Source: an uncultured Chloroflexota bacterium
GTDB taxonomy: Bacteria > Chloroflexota > Anaerolineae > Aggregatilineales > Phototrophicaceae
Length of the DNA stretch: 64,000 nt
Assembly (NCBI GenBank): GCA_937974245.1
Contig: CALJKV010000110.1
Location: 248,001 to 312,000 of the forward strand
Reading direction: 5' to 3'
Shown: positions 8,540-17,415 of the stretch, one piece after another
Layout of the letters: each line of letters begins with the position of its first letter
How positions within the stretch are numbered: the first letter of the stretch is position 1
The notes under the pieces: generated by a model
The model's database searches: none
Told to the model about the DNA's origin: nothing
The model's input: the letters and a program-made list of their open reading frames with translations, nothing else
Program-made: the position numbers and the translations under genes

Positions 8540-10594
8540 CTACGAATTGCCTAACGGCACCACCGGCGGCACGATTTCCCGTTCAATCTGCACCGTTGCA
8601 GTATTCTCCGATTCCGTCACCACCACCGGCACAGTGACCTGTACCTGGTCAATGAAACACAGACTCTGGTTGACCGCCTCGCAGTAATAAATCGTCAGGT
8701 CGCCGTGCAGCGTGGTGCTGCCCGCCACCAGGGTGACCGGCACGCGCACCGGGAGTTCCGGCTCAACGATGCGCTGCGCCGCGTTTTCCGCCGCAATTTG
8801 CAGGGCGTCTCCCTCACTCGTCCATACACTGCTGAACGGCGCGAGGTCGTTCAGTTTGTAGCCTTCCGGCAGCAAGATGTCCAACACGATTTCACCTTGA
8901 CCCGCGCCGACGGTCTGTTCCGGCAACAGCAATTGTTCACCCTGGGCGCTGTTCCCGCCGACTACTGCCGCTGCACCGGCAATCAGCAGCATATCCGGGT
9001 TGGGGAAGGTCACGGTGCTGACCATGTTGGTTTCCAGGTCAATCACACGGATTACCTGGTTGTTGGTATCGGCCACGTACAGCTTGCCGTTCGCGTAGCT
9101 CAAACCGCCGGGTTCATCGAACTGGGCTTCCTCCACGCCGCCGTCACGGTAGCCGCCGCTGCCGGAAAGCCCGAATACCGTCGTGATACGCCGTTCGGCT
9201 GGGTCAAGCAGTTTGATTTTGCTGTTGTAGGTGTCGGCTACATACAGCAGCCCATTCGGCCCGCCGGTCACGCCCAGTGCGTGCTGCAAACGCGATACGC
9301 CAAACACACCGTCCATATCGCCAAAGTCGAACAGGTTATTCTGCACTGGCCCGGCCAGCGTATCCACTTCACGGGTATCCAGATTGGCGACGCGGATACT
9401 GCTGGACTCGCTATCTGCAAAATAGAGTTGATCTCCGACCAGGTGTAGACCGCTGGGTTGGGCTAACTGCGCCTCGGCAAATCCACCGTCCGCCAGTCCT
9501 TCGCGTCCGCTGCCGACCACCGGCCCGATAACCCCGTTTTCCAGGCGAAGCTGCCAGAGTTGGTGCGGCCCGGCCATCGCAATGTATAGGGTGTTATCCG
9601 GGGCAAGTTCCACATCCCAGGGACTGTTGAGCGCCGTTGTCAGGGCTTCACCTGTGGTTCGGGCATAGCCTTGTTCGCCTGTCCCGGCGATAGTTGTCAC
9701 GGTGCGTTCAAGCAGGTCTATGGCGCGGATTGCGTGGTTGTAGGTATCGGCCACGTAGAGCGTGCTGCCATCGAGTGTCATGCCCTGCGGTTTATCGAAG
9801 GCCGCCTCGCTGAAGCTGCCATCAACCAGGCCGCGCCCCCCACCGCCTACGACATCCAGCACCTCAAACGTGTTCAGATCGGCGATCACAATGCGGTTGT
9901 GGTTGCTATCGGCGATGAAGAGGCGGCTGCCGTTGGTATCCGCAAGCACCTTGCCGGGGAAAGCCAGGGCGGTATTGGGGCGACTGGCGCTCTCTAATGT
10001 CAGTTCCAGTGGAGTGTTATCCAGGGCATCCTGCCCGCGCCAGTAGTCCACCATGCCGCCGATGAGTTGGTCAAAGGCGTCGAAGGGGATTTCGCCCGCT
10101 TGCACCGCCAGCGGATTGCCCAGCGGGTCAATGATGACAAAGGTCGGCCAGGCGTTGACCCCATACTGCTGGTAGGTGTTCCATACGCGAAAGTCGCTGT
10201 CATTGATGACCGGGTGGCGCAGTTCATAACGCTGCACAATCTGGCGGATATTCTCAGTCTGACCTTCGTTCTCGAACTTAGCCGAATGCACGCCAATGAC
10301 CACCAGCGAGTCGCCGTATTTATCCTCTAGCTGTTCAATGACTGGAATCATGTGGATACAGTTGATGCAGCCATACGTCCAGAAATCCAGCAGCACGATT
10401 TTGCCTTGTAACGCCTGGATGTCCAGTGGGGCAGGGACGTTCAGCCAGTCCAGCCCTTCCGGGAAATCCGGCGCGGGGAATTCAGTATAGCCTTCAAAGG
10501 GGTTGCGTTCGCTGTCCTGTGCTGTCGCCGGAAAGCTGGCGCCGATGGTTATCATCACGGCAATCAATAGCAGTGTTCGCCAATGTCTGAGCAT
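8540..10594 (-). CDS. exported thioredoxin-like protein with NHL repeats (NHLRC2-like)
   Basis: A 684-residue protein with a signal peptide ending ATAQ. Residues about 40-180 form a thioredoxin/TlpA-like domain with active-site CINC (GCINCIHMIPVI) and the cis-Pro segment AWPTFVIIDPLG. Then follow about five NHL-type blades (for example QGMTLDGSTLYVADTYNHAI), which make a beta-propeller. The same domain order occurs in animal NHLRC2 and its bacterial relatives. It probably acts outside the membrane as a thiol-disulfide protein whose propeller binds a partner. The start at 10592-10594 was chosen for the GAGGTG ribosome site; a TATAAT box lies at 10639-10644. Confidence 0.85.
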   Translation of the reverse strand: MLRHWRTLLLIAVMITIGASFPATAQDSERNPFEGYTEFPAPDFPEGLDWLNVPAPLDIQALQGKIVLLDFWTYGCINCIHMIPVIEQLEDKYGDSLVVIGVHSAKFENEGQTENIRQIVQRYELRHPVINDSDFRVWNTYQQYGVNAWPTFVIIDPLGNPLAVQAGEIPFDAFDQLIGGMVDYWRGQDALDNTPLELTLESASRPNTALAFPGKVLADTNGSRLFIADSNHNRIVIADLNTFEVLDVVGGGGRGLVDGSFSEAAFDKPQGMTLDGSTLYVADTYNHAIRAIDLLERTVTTIAGTGEQGYARTTGEALTTALNSPWDVELAPDNTLYIAMAGPHQLWQLRLENGVIGPVVGSGREGLADGGFAEAQLAQPSGLHLVGDQLYFADSESSSIRVANLDTREVDTLAGPVQNNLFDFGDMDGVFGVSRLQHALGVTGGPNGLLYVADTYNSKIKLLDPAERRITTVFGLSGSGGYRDGGVEEAQFDEPGGLSYANGKLYVADTNNQVIRVIDLETNMVSTVTFPNPDMLLIAGAAAVVGGNSAQGEQLLLPEQTVGAGQGEIVLDILLPEGYKLNDLAPFSSVWTSEGDALQIAAENAAQRIVEPELPVRVPVTLVAGSTTLHGDLTIYYCEAVNQSLCFIDQVQVTVPVVVTESENTATVQIEREIVPPVVPLGNS

Positions 10595-10677
10595 GTATCC
10601 GCACCTCAAATAGGGTTTGTTTTGTGGAAATTATGGGGATTATAGCAGTCAAATGTGAACAAAAAATGAACAGGGGA

Positions 10678-11781
10678 TCAGTTCCCGGCGTAGACAGCCA
10701 ACATGCGGCGGGCGACATGCGCCCAGGTTTGCCTTGCTGCCCGTTCGCGCCCGGCAGCGCCCATCTGTTTCGCCAGCGCCGGGTTACGCAGCAGCCGTAA
10801 CAGGGCGTCCGGCAGCGCCTCCGCGATGGCTTCCTGCGGTATGAGCAGGCCGTTCACGCCGTCCTCAATGGCATCCTCCGCGCCACAATTTGTCGTGCCA
10901 ATGACCGGCAGCCCGGCGGCGCTGGCTTCCAGGTGAACCAGCCCGTACCCCTCGAACTTCCAGCCATCGTTGATAGACGGCAGGGCGAAGACATCCGCCG
11001 CGCCGTACCACGCCCAAAGCTCTGCTTCTGGCACATGCCCTGGCAGGTGTACACAGTCTTCTAATCCGAGTGCCGTAATTTCCGCCCGGACTCGCGCTGT
11101 ATAGGCCGGTTCGGCGGACTGCCCACCGAGGATAACGCACTGTGCATCGGGCAGTGTCCCCCGCACTTGCGCCACCGCCCGAACCAGTTCAAGCGTGCCT
11201 TTGCGCGCTTTGACGCCGCCTACCGCCAGGATGGTTGATCCGTGTTTGTGGATATTGAGCGGATGACGCTGGGCGAAACGTTCGACATCTACCCCATTGT
11301 TTACGACGACGGTCTTTAAATCCGGCACAACCATTCGTGCTACCGACTCGGTGTAGTGGCTGACACAGACCATCGTCCCCTGCTCGAATGCGCCCCGGTA
11401 TACGGTGCCTACCGGCCAGCGGCGTGTCTGCGGCAGGCGCACGTAGCTGCCATGCCCGGTGATATACAACGGGCGATTCCGGGCGACCCAAGCGGCAAGT
11501 GGCGCATACGGTTCGATATGGCAGTGAATCACGTCGCAGCCGCGCAGCGCGGCGCGTACTCGCCCGGCGGATAATGCTAGTTTGGGGAGAAAGTGCTTAT
11601 CGCGGGGGGAAACGGCTGGCAGCAGCGGCAGAACCGGGAAACCGTGCTCGGTTGGCGTATTGTGTGCGGAGACGACGGTTATTTCTATGCCTTCCGCTCG
11701 CAGTGCATGAATCAGACTCAGGCTGTAGTGCCCCCAGCCGTGCCCGTGATGCAGATCGGAAGTCAGGAAACCGAGGCGCAT
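10678..11781 (-). CDS. glycosyltransferase family 4 (GT-B)
   Basis: A 367-residue GT-B glycosyltransferase that would move a sugar from a nucleotide donor to a cell-envelope glycan or lipid. The N-terminus MRLGFLTSDLHHGHGWGHYS begins the first Rossmann domain. The second domain shows VNNGVDVERF, LAVGGVKARKG and the family hallmark EGYGLVHLEASAAGLPVI, with the donor-binding Glu. I place the start at 11779-11781, which leaves five bases to the stop of the upstream membrane glycosyltransferase at 11786; reading further upstream would overlap that gene heavily. Together the two look like a small surface-glycan operon. Confidence 0.87.
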   Translation of the reverse strand: MRLGFLTSDLHHGHGWGHYSLSLIHALRAEGIEITVVSAHNTPTEHGFPVLPLLPAVSPRDKHFLPKLALSAGRVRAALRGCDVIHCHIEPYAPLAAWVARNRPLYITGHGSYVRLPQTRRWPVGTVYRGAFEQGTMVCVSHYTESVARMVVPDLKTVVVNNGVDVERFAQRHPLNIHKHGSTILAVGGVKARKGTLELVRAVAQVRGTLPDAQCVILGGQSAEPAYTARVRAEITALGLEDCVHLPGHVPEAELWAWYGAADVFALPSINDGWKFEGYGLVHLEASAAGLPVIGTTNCGAEDAIEDGVNGLLIPQEAIAEALPDALLRLLRNPALAKQMGAAGRERAARQTWAHVARRMLAVYAGN

Positions 11782-11785
11782 GGAA

Positions 11786-13267
11786 TTATCCTGAGATGGC
11801 GTTTGTCGCCCGCCGCTGCATCCACCAGTGCCACATCCAGAGAAGCGCGTAGGCCGAAAACACGAACCACAGCGGGTCGGTAGGGACGCGGTAGCGGGTG
11901 GAGGGGTGAAAGGCGACATACACGAGAGTCATGCTGATCTGCGCGAACCACAACAGCGAAACCTCCCGCCAGCGGCGCCAGGAAAGGACGATGCCCGCCA
12001 GCCCGATTAGAAAAAGGCCGCCCCAGTAGAAGCGGTGTACCATCCGCCCGATCTGGTCGAACAGCGGTGACGAATACGCCCCGACCGGATCACCGGGGGG
12101 TAAACCGCCGAGTTCGAGTTCGCCGCCCGTGCCTTCTTCCACAATGGGGTTGCCCTGGTAATCCAGGCGGGGAAGTTGCCCATCTACCGGGTTCAGCCGA
12201 GGGGTGATGTCAATACTCCAGTACACCAGGAATTTCACCCACAGCAGTTCGGCGATTTTATCCGGGTTGTCCCGCAAAAACTGGAAGGCCAGCGCGAAGC
12301 GTTCGGCGTCGGCCTCGCGGCTGTAGGGGTCGGCGGTGGTCAGTTCAGGGGCTGTCCACTGGACATCATACCCGGCGCGGAAGTAGCGCACGGTGTATTC
12401 ACTGTTGCCCTGCCAGAAATTCGCGCCGGAAGTGGTCGTCATGGGGACGAATGCGTCGAACACATCGTAGTTGCGGACAATCCAGGGCAGCAGCACCGCC
12501 GCACTCACCAACGCTACCGGCAGCAGACGGAGTATTGAAGTCACCAGCCCGCGCCGGAATAAGAACCACAGCGCGACGAACAACGCCAGCGGCGGCGTGA
12601 TCGGGCGCACCAGCAGCGAGAAGCCCAGCGCCAGCCCACCCAGCCCGGCCAGCAGCCACGCGCCCCGATCCAATTGTTCCCGTTCGCGCAGCAGCACCAT
12701 GCACAGCAGAAACGCGAACAGCAATGTCATGAAGAACGGCGTATCAATCAGGGTGAGGTTCTGGAATATCAGGTAGGGGTAAAGGGCGTAGAACAGCCCG
12801 GTTAGCAGCCCGACAGTTTCGCCGTCCGGTTTCAAATTGCGGAGATATGTCCCAAATGCAGTAAGCCTGCTTGTAGGGTAGGGTCTAAGACCTTCCCCTA
12901 CGTTATCTGATGTTCCAGACGGCAGCAGCCGTTTGCTGATATGGTATAGCATGGTGATCGAAAGCGCGTCCAGCAGAATATGGAACATCCCGGCCTGTAG
13001 ATAGCCCCGTCCCAACAGTCCGTATACTCCTGCCAGCGCGTAGCTGTACAGCGGGGGAATCGCCGCATCCGGCACACCCGGCGTCCGGCCATACACGCCG
13101 GTTGTCAGTAAATTCTGGGCGTAAGCATCGTAGGCGTCCGAGCCATGTACCGCCCCGGTCTGGTCAAACGCAAATACACCGGGGAACGCGAGCAGAACAC
13201 CTAAGCGGGCTACGACCGCCACCACCAGGACGAGCGCTAAATGATGTTGGAGCAGGGTTTTGACCAT
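11786..13267 (-). CDS. GT-C membrane glycosyltransferase (ArnT/PMT-like, GT39)
   Basis: A 493-residue polytopic membrane protein with about ten hydrophobic helices. The first extracytoplasmic loop carries FAFDQTGAVHGSDAYDAYAQ, with acidic residues as in lipid-linked-sugar-dependent GT-C enzymes. It would transfer a sugar from a polyprenyl phosphate outside the membrane. The start at 13265-13267 (MVKTLLQHH) was chosen because it leads directly into the first helix. Codons for about NVGEGLRPYPTSRL carry a palindromic intergenic-type repeat (12873-12901) that has been absorbed in frame into a loop between helices. Confidence 0.82.
   Translation of the reverse strand: MVKTLLQHHLALVLVVAVVARLGVLLAFPGVFAFDQTGAVHGSDAYDAYAQNLLTTGVYGRTPGVPDAAIPPLYSYALAGVYGLLGRGYLQAGMFHILLDALSITMLYHISKRLLPSGTSDNVGEGLRPYPTSRLTAFGTYLRNLKPDGETVGLLTGLFYALYPYLIFQNLTLIDTPFFMTLLFAFLLCMVLLREREQLDRGAWLLAGLGGLALGFSLLVRPITPPLALFVALWFLFRRGLVTSILRLLPVALVSAAVLLPWIVRNYDVFDAFVPMTTTSGANFWQGNSEYTVRYFRAGYDVQWTAPELTTADPYSREADAERFALAFQFLRDNPDKIAELLWVKFLVYWSIDITPRLNPVDGQLPRLDYQGNPIVEEGTGGELELGGLPPGDPVGAYSSPLFDQIGRMVHRFYWGGLFLIGLAGIVLSWRRWREVSLLWFAQISMTLVYVAFHPSTRYRVPTDPLWFVFSAYALLWMWHWWMQRRATNAISG
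12873..12901. repeat. GTAGGG-type inverted repeat inside a coding region
   Basis: GTAGGGTAGGGTCT pairs imperfectly with AGACCTTCCCCTAC. The element keeps the reading frame of the GT-C gene and codes for a loop. It resembles the intergenic elements at 8491 and 40046. Confidence 0.6.
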
Positions 13268-13670
13268 GAATACGGTGCCGTCGTTTTTCAGTAAAGGGTG
13301 CGTGACTCTGCTGACATTGTGCCAAAACCTGCCGCAGATTGCCAGTGATAATAAACCGAACCAAAGTGGCGTAGGTCTCCCGTAGGGTGAACTGCGCTTA
13401 TTCGTCGGTTGGCCGCAAAGCACTTCACTCCAGGTTGGCGTATCCTGAGAGTCAGAACACAACGGCGCATTTACCAGAGACACGGTCCTCGAAAGGATAG
13501 CTATCCCGTAGATTCCGTGTTTCTTTTATTGGTTGAGAATTTGCCTTGTTGGGGGAGCATCTTCTGCTCTGAATGGACTTAAACTTAAGCCCGCCGTCCG
13601 AAATGAAAGGACTTTCATGTCAGTACGGGTCGCCGGGAATTTGTTTCCAGGCGCTGTTCTGTGAGGGAGT

Positions 13671-14264
13671 CTACATGAACGTCCGTAGGTATTGGGGCAG
13701 ATGGCCGGTGTCGTTCATGGAGACGAGCATCATGCGTCCCTGCGGAGCGATAGTACAGCAGGTCACGCCACAGTTGTTCACTTCCATGTTTGTCCAGACT
13801 TCCGCCGGGACGCCCAACACCCGACAGGCGAAGTAACGAATGATATTGCCATGACATACCATGACTTCATGGACATCATCACCGGGGGCGGCCACAAAAA
13901 AGCGATCAAATCCAACATCAGCGCCCCGGCGTTCGGTGGCGGTCTTTTCAACCGTGAGTTCAGGGAAGTGCCGGGCGAAGAACTCCGCTTCGTGTGGTGG
14001 AATCGCAGGCACGATTTCGCGCAGGGAATCAACCTCTTCTGGCATCAGCCCAGGCAGCATCGCGGCGATCACCTCCGCCGTCTCTACTGCTCGCCGCAGT
14101 GGGCTGGTGTAGATATGCTTAATCGGGAGTTCAACTAGCGCCTGGGCGGTGAGCCAGGCCTGTTCGCTGCCAAGTTCGGTCAGACCGCCGCCCAATCCAT
14201 CGGTATAAGTATGGTTTTGCTGGTACTGTCCATGCCGGACAAGATAAAGAATGCGTTCACCCAC
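13671..14264 (-). CDS. histidine phosphatase (phosphoglycerate mutase-like) family protein
   Basis: A 197-residue member of the histidine phosphatase superfamily, with the phosphorylated His in YLVRHGQY near residue 10 and the second catalytic His in MVCHGNIIRYF. The segment TSPLRRAVETAEVI with its Arg is typical of the family. Such proteins dephosphorylate small metabolites or phosphoproteins; the substrate is unknown here. I prefer the GTG at 14262-14264, preceded by AAGGAAAAA, because upstream residues to 14372 look unlike protein. It starts about 110 bases after the sensor kinase stop on the same strand. Confidence 0.83.
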   Translation of the reverse strand: MGERILYLVRHGQYQQNHTYTDGLGGGLTELGSEQAWLTAQALVELPIKHIYTSPLRRAVETAEVIAAMLPGLMPEEVDSLREIVPAIPPHEAEFFARHFPELTVEKTATERRGADVGFDRFFVAAPGDDVHEVMVCHGNIIRYFACRVLGVPAEVWTNMEVNNCGVTCCTIAPQGRMMLVSMNDTGHLPQYLRTFM

Positions 14265-14376
14265 GCGCTGTTTTTTCCTTGATGCTGTTGTTCTGCCCTC
14301 AATACATCTACTTTGCCGATTCGCAGAAGTCGGCGCAACAGATCGCGAAGCAACTGACTGTGTGGGCAACAAAAGC

Positions 14377-16194
14377 TCAATTCAAAGGTAGCGTAATCGT
14401 GATGGTTGTTCCGGTGCCAACTGTGCTCTGAATCGACATTAACCCACCAAAAGAGGCGACAAACTGTTTGACGATGGCGATTCCTAACCCGGTGCCGGGA
14501 ATTCCGGAATGGCGGACATTGGGCGCACGATAGAACTCTTCCCCTAGTTTTTCTAACGCCTCGTCCGGGATACCGATGCCCGTATCGGTGACAGTCAGCA
14601 CCGCACAGTTCGTCTCTTTGGTGACATTTACCGTCACCGAGCCGCCTTCCAGGGTGTACTTAACTGCGTTGCCTACCAGGTTTTCTGCAACCCGCTTCAG
14701 GCCATCTTCGGTTGCGTGGACGCGCAGGGGAGTCTCGCTCATGGTCAGGTCTAGTTGAATGTCTTTTTCGACAGCCTGGTGCTTAAAGCTCTCGACTATC
14801 GCCTGAATTAACGGCTGCAAAGTAATAGTTTCCAGTTCCTGCCGCTGGTCAAAAGACTTGCTTGCTGCCAGTGCCAGCAAGTCGGTAATCAGCTCTAACA
14901 GTGTCCCCATACGGTTTTCCAGACGCCCCACAATATCCTGCTGCTGGGATGTCAGTTCTCCGGCCATGTTGTGCAGTAGAACGCGCAGTAGACTTTGGGC
15001 ACCGGTTACAGGAGAGCGCAGTTCGTGAGTTACCTGACGGACGAATTGTGTGCGCTGCTGCTCGACCTGTTGCAGCGCGGCATACGTCTGGGCATTCTCA
15101 ATCGCGGCGGCACTCTGGTGGGCGATGGCCTGCAGGAAGTCGGCATCTTTCATTGTGAAGTGATTTGGTAGGTTGGAGTACGCCCGCAGCACCCCCAGCG
15201 GCTTCCGCCCGATGACCGGCGCAACGAGGATGCTCTCGATGCCTTCTTCAGCCATTTCTTTGGGGTACTGTACACGTGGGTCGTGTTCGGCCTGGTCAAC
15301 CAACACCGTCTTGCCGGAGAGTGCCTCACGGTCAAGGTAGCTGCCCGACAGCTCTACCGGCCCTTTTTCCAGGTACACTCGGCTTAAACCGTAGGACGCG
15401 ACCATCGTCAGGCGTTCGCCCGTCGCATCCAGAATGCGGATAGATGCACCCGGCACGGCTAAGGCTTCTGCCGCACCCCGCGCCAAGTTCTCCAGGACGA
15501 TACTTAATTCCAGGGTGGATGAGATGCTGCGGGTCGTTTGGAGCAATCCCATGACCTGCCGTTCCCGTTCCCACAACCGCCTCATGACCGAATTTGTCAG
15601 AAAAACTGTTGCAAACAAGGCCACTGAGAAGAAAACAACCTGGGCAATCGCGTACAGGTTGTTGTGACACAGGTCGCAGTTCATCCCCGGAATAACCTGA
15701 TAATGCGGCAGGATACCGATGCTTTCCAGTAAAGTGACCAGCAGGATCATCACAACCGCGAACAGCACATATGTATAGGGCGATTGCCCTCGCAGGATAA
15801 TCGTTACCAGCACCACATGAATGATGAACAGGAAAATGGCCGGGCTGGTGATGCCGCCAGTCAGATGGATAAAGACGGCCATACTCAGCCAGTCCAGCAC
15901 TACCTGGAGAATCATGATCTGCCGGAAGTGCAGCACTGATTGGTTCTGGTCCGCCCGTGCAGCCCGCCCGGCTACTCCGAATAGAATCCCGTTATATAGT
16001 AGAATAACAATCCCCAGGGTATACAGCCCGGCTTCGGGCAGTGGCAGGCGTAGTACGTGAATACAGAAGGCGGTGATGAACAGTACCATACCACCGCCTA
16101 CCCAGCGGGTACGAATCAGCCGGTAGGTGTCGTAGGCCGCGTCGCGTGGCAGCCAGTTTGCCGCCGGGCCATCCAGCATTGTGCGCTGATCCAT
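14377..16194 (-). CDS. membrane sensor histidine kinase with GAF domain and outer-loop CxxCH
   Basis: A 605-residue sensor kinase. Six hydrophobic helices lie in residues 32-202, a GAF domain at about 225-370, the phospho-accepting His390 in QVTHELRSPV (HisKA), and an ATPase domain from about 470 with N, G1 (DTGIGIPDE) and G2 (GTGLGIAIVKQF) boxes. The loop between helices 5 and 6 contains CDLCH at residues 173-177, a c-type haem attachment motif; if the N-terminus is cytoplasmic this loop is outside, where haem c is attached. It lies 21 bases downstream of a receiver protein and close to the hydrogenase operon, so redox sensing is an attractive but unproven role. Confidence 0.88.
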   Translation of the reverse strand: MDQRTMLDGPAANWLPRDAAYDTYRLIRTRWVGGGMVLFITAFCIHVLRLPLPEAGLYTLGIVILLYNGILFGVAGRAARADQNQSVLHFRQIMILQVVLDWLSMAVFIHLTGGITSPAIFLFIIHVVLVTIILRGQSPYTYVLFAVVMILLVTLLESIGILPHYQVIPGMNCDLCHNNLYAIAQVVFFSVALFATVFLTNSVMRRLWERERQVMGLLQTTRSISSTLELSIVLENLARGAAEALAVPGASIRILDATGERLTMVASYGLSRVYLEKGPVELSGSYLDREALSGKTVLVDQAEHDPRVQYPKEMAEEGIESILVAPVIGRKPLGVLRAYSNLPNHFTMKDADFLQAIAHQSAAAIENAQTYAALQQVEQQRTQFVRQVTHELRSPVTGAQSLLRVLLHNMAGELTSQQQDIVGRLENRMGTLLELITDLLALAASKSFDQRQELETITLQPLIQAIVESFKHQAVEKDIQLDLTMSETPLRVHATEDGLKRVAENLVGNAVKYTLEGGSVTVNVTKETNCAVLTVTDTGIGIPDEALEKLGEEFYRAPNVRHSGIPGTGLGIAIVKQFVASFGGLMSIQSTVGTGTTITITLPLN

Positions 16195-16215
16195 GTAGTA
16201 ATCACTTCCTGCGGG

Positions 16216-16620
16216 TTATGTTTTCTTCAGTAGCGCCGCGACCACTCTCAGCAGTTCCTCCGGCTCAACCGGTTTATCCAGAAATTTGTCTACTGGTAGA
16301 TAGTCCTGATCGGGTGCAAACCGAACTGGCGTGGTCGAGTGAATCGAGGTTTGCATGATGATAGGAATGTTGCTGTATGCTTGGTAGCCAGAATTCGGGT
16401 CGGGACTGCGGAGTGTCAGCGCCATCTGAAACCCCTCGGTGGTCGAATCCATCATGACATCCAGGATAATCAGGTCGGGACGGTTGCCCTGGACGGTTGC
16501 CAATCCCGTTTCGCTGTTATGTGCTTCAAGGACTTCATACCCGGCGCTTTCCAGGCATAAACGGGTTGCCAGCGCAATATCAGGGTCATCGTCAACAATC
16601 AGTATCTTGCCTTTAGCCAT
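16216..16620 (-). CDS. stand-alone response regulator receiver protein
   Basis: A 134-residue single-domain receiver. The acidic pocket is VDDDPD near residue 10, the phosphorylated Asp is in LIILDVMMD near residue 54, and the conserved Lys is in FLDKPVEPEEL. It has no output domain, so it would signal by protein contact, like CheY or a phosphorelay component. The insertion SPDPNSGYQAYSN between strands is longer than usual. The AGGATGCGGATAT ribosome site supports this start. It is followed by the sensor kinase gene and probably co-transcribed with it. Confidence 0.9.
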   Translation of the reverse strand: MAKGKILIVDDDPDIALATRLCLESAGYEVLEAHNSETGLATVQGNRPDLIILDVMMDSTTEGFQMALTLRSPDPNSGYQAYSNIPIIMQTSIHSTTPVRFAPDQDYLPVDKFLDKPVEPEELLRVVAALLKKT

Positions 16621-16704
16621 ATATCCGCATCCTATTCCGCATTTAACCTGTACTGTCAGTTCTCCCGGTGTGAACCTACCTTGCTCACTGTTCTTTGTGA
16701 GATG

Positions 16705-16738
16705 TCCCCCCTCCCCAACGAATTAGGAAGGGGGGTCA
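16705..16738. repeat. C-rich inverted repeat downstream of the hydrogenase protease gene
   Basis: GTCCCCCCTCCCC pairs with AGGAAGGGGGGTC around an AT-rich loop. It lies between the hydrogenase operon and the two-component pair and may terminate or stabilise the hydrogenase transcript. Confidence 0.5.
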
Positions 16739-16806
16739 AGGAAAGGGTTCACTGAAATCAAGATCGTCTGCCGGATACAGGATTTCAGTAATTATAATCA
16801 GACTGC

Positions 16807-17304
16807 TCAGGGCAAGGGACTCAAGCCCTCGTGTTCAGAGACTTCGGCACAGGGGATTAATTCATCTGCCAGTGCCACAGTCACGACGGGTACAACGGCG
16901 GTCACAGTCTCGCTTAAGCCCGGCTCCCAGCCGATCACAGCCGGTTGGATACCATAAATGATGATTTCCGATGGCAGCATTGCCAGCGCCGACGCCAGGG
17001 CCAGCGCCTCGGCCAGTCCGGCGCTGTGCAGCGTGCCATGCAGATTGGTCTCGCCCAATGTCACCTGATCTGGCATGATGCGCCGCCAGCTTCCCGGTGG
17101 CAATCCCATGTCTGCCGCGTCAATGATGAACACCCGCTGGTAGTCTGCCAACAGCAGAGCAGTTTCCAGTCCGGCAGTCCCACCGTCCAGCAGTGTCACA
17201 TACTGCGGCAGGTCACGCGCCGCCAGTTGTTCGAGTACCGCCGCGCCGATGCCGTCATCGCCCCGCAGTGGATTGCCTAATGCCAGTACGAGTGTATCCA
17301 TCAT
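16807..17304 (-). CDS. [NiFe] hydrogenase maturation protease
   Basis: A 165-residue protease of the HycI/HoxW type that cuts the C-terminal tail from the large subunit after nickel insertion. Visible family motifs are ALGNPLRGDDGIG at the N-terminus, with the nickel-sensing acidic residue, DAADMGLPPG with the second acidic ligand, and LHSAGL with the conserved His. Its target is surely the large subunit encoded immediately upstream, which still carries a seven-residue tail (MLNVAFE) after the DPCISCSTH motif. The 111-base gap to that gene contains a perfect palindrome. No hypA-F accessory genes are in the window. Confidence 0.9.
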   Translation of the reverse strand: MMDTLVLALGNPLRGDDGIGAAVLEQLAARDLPQYVTLLDGGTAGLETALLLADYQRVFIIDAADMGLPPGSWRRIMPDQVTLGETNLHGTLHSAGLAEALALASALAMLPSEIIIYGIQPAVIGWEPGLSETVTAVVPVVTVALADELIPCAEVSEHEGLSPLP

Positions 17305-17345
17305 AATTACTTCGCTGACTAAACTCCCTGGTTTGTCCCTTCCTG

Positions 17346-17369
17346 TTCCTCCTCGTTTACGAGGAGGAA
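17346..17369. repeat. perfect palindrome between hydrogenase large-subunit and protease genes
   Basis: TTCCTCCTCGT and ACGAGGAGGAA are exact 11-base arms separated by two bases. A second C/G-rich partial repeat follows up to 17412. On the transcript this could be an RNA stem that stabilises the upstream message or lowers protease expression. Confidence 0.6.
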
Positions 17370-17415
17370 GTTGTGATGCCTTCCTCTGCTGGCGGGGAAG
17401 GCTGGGAGGAGCAAT

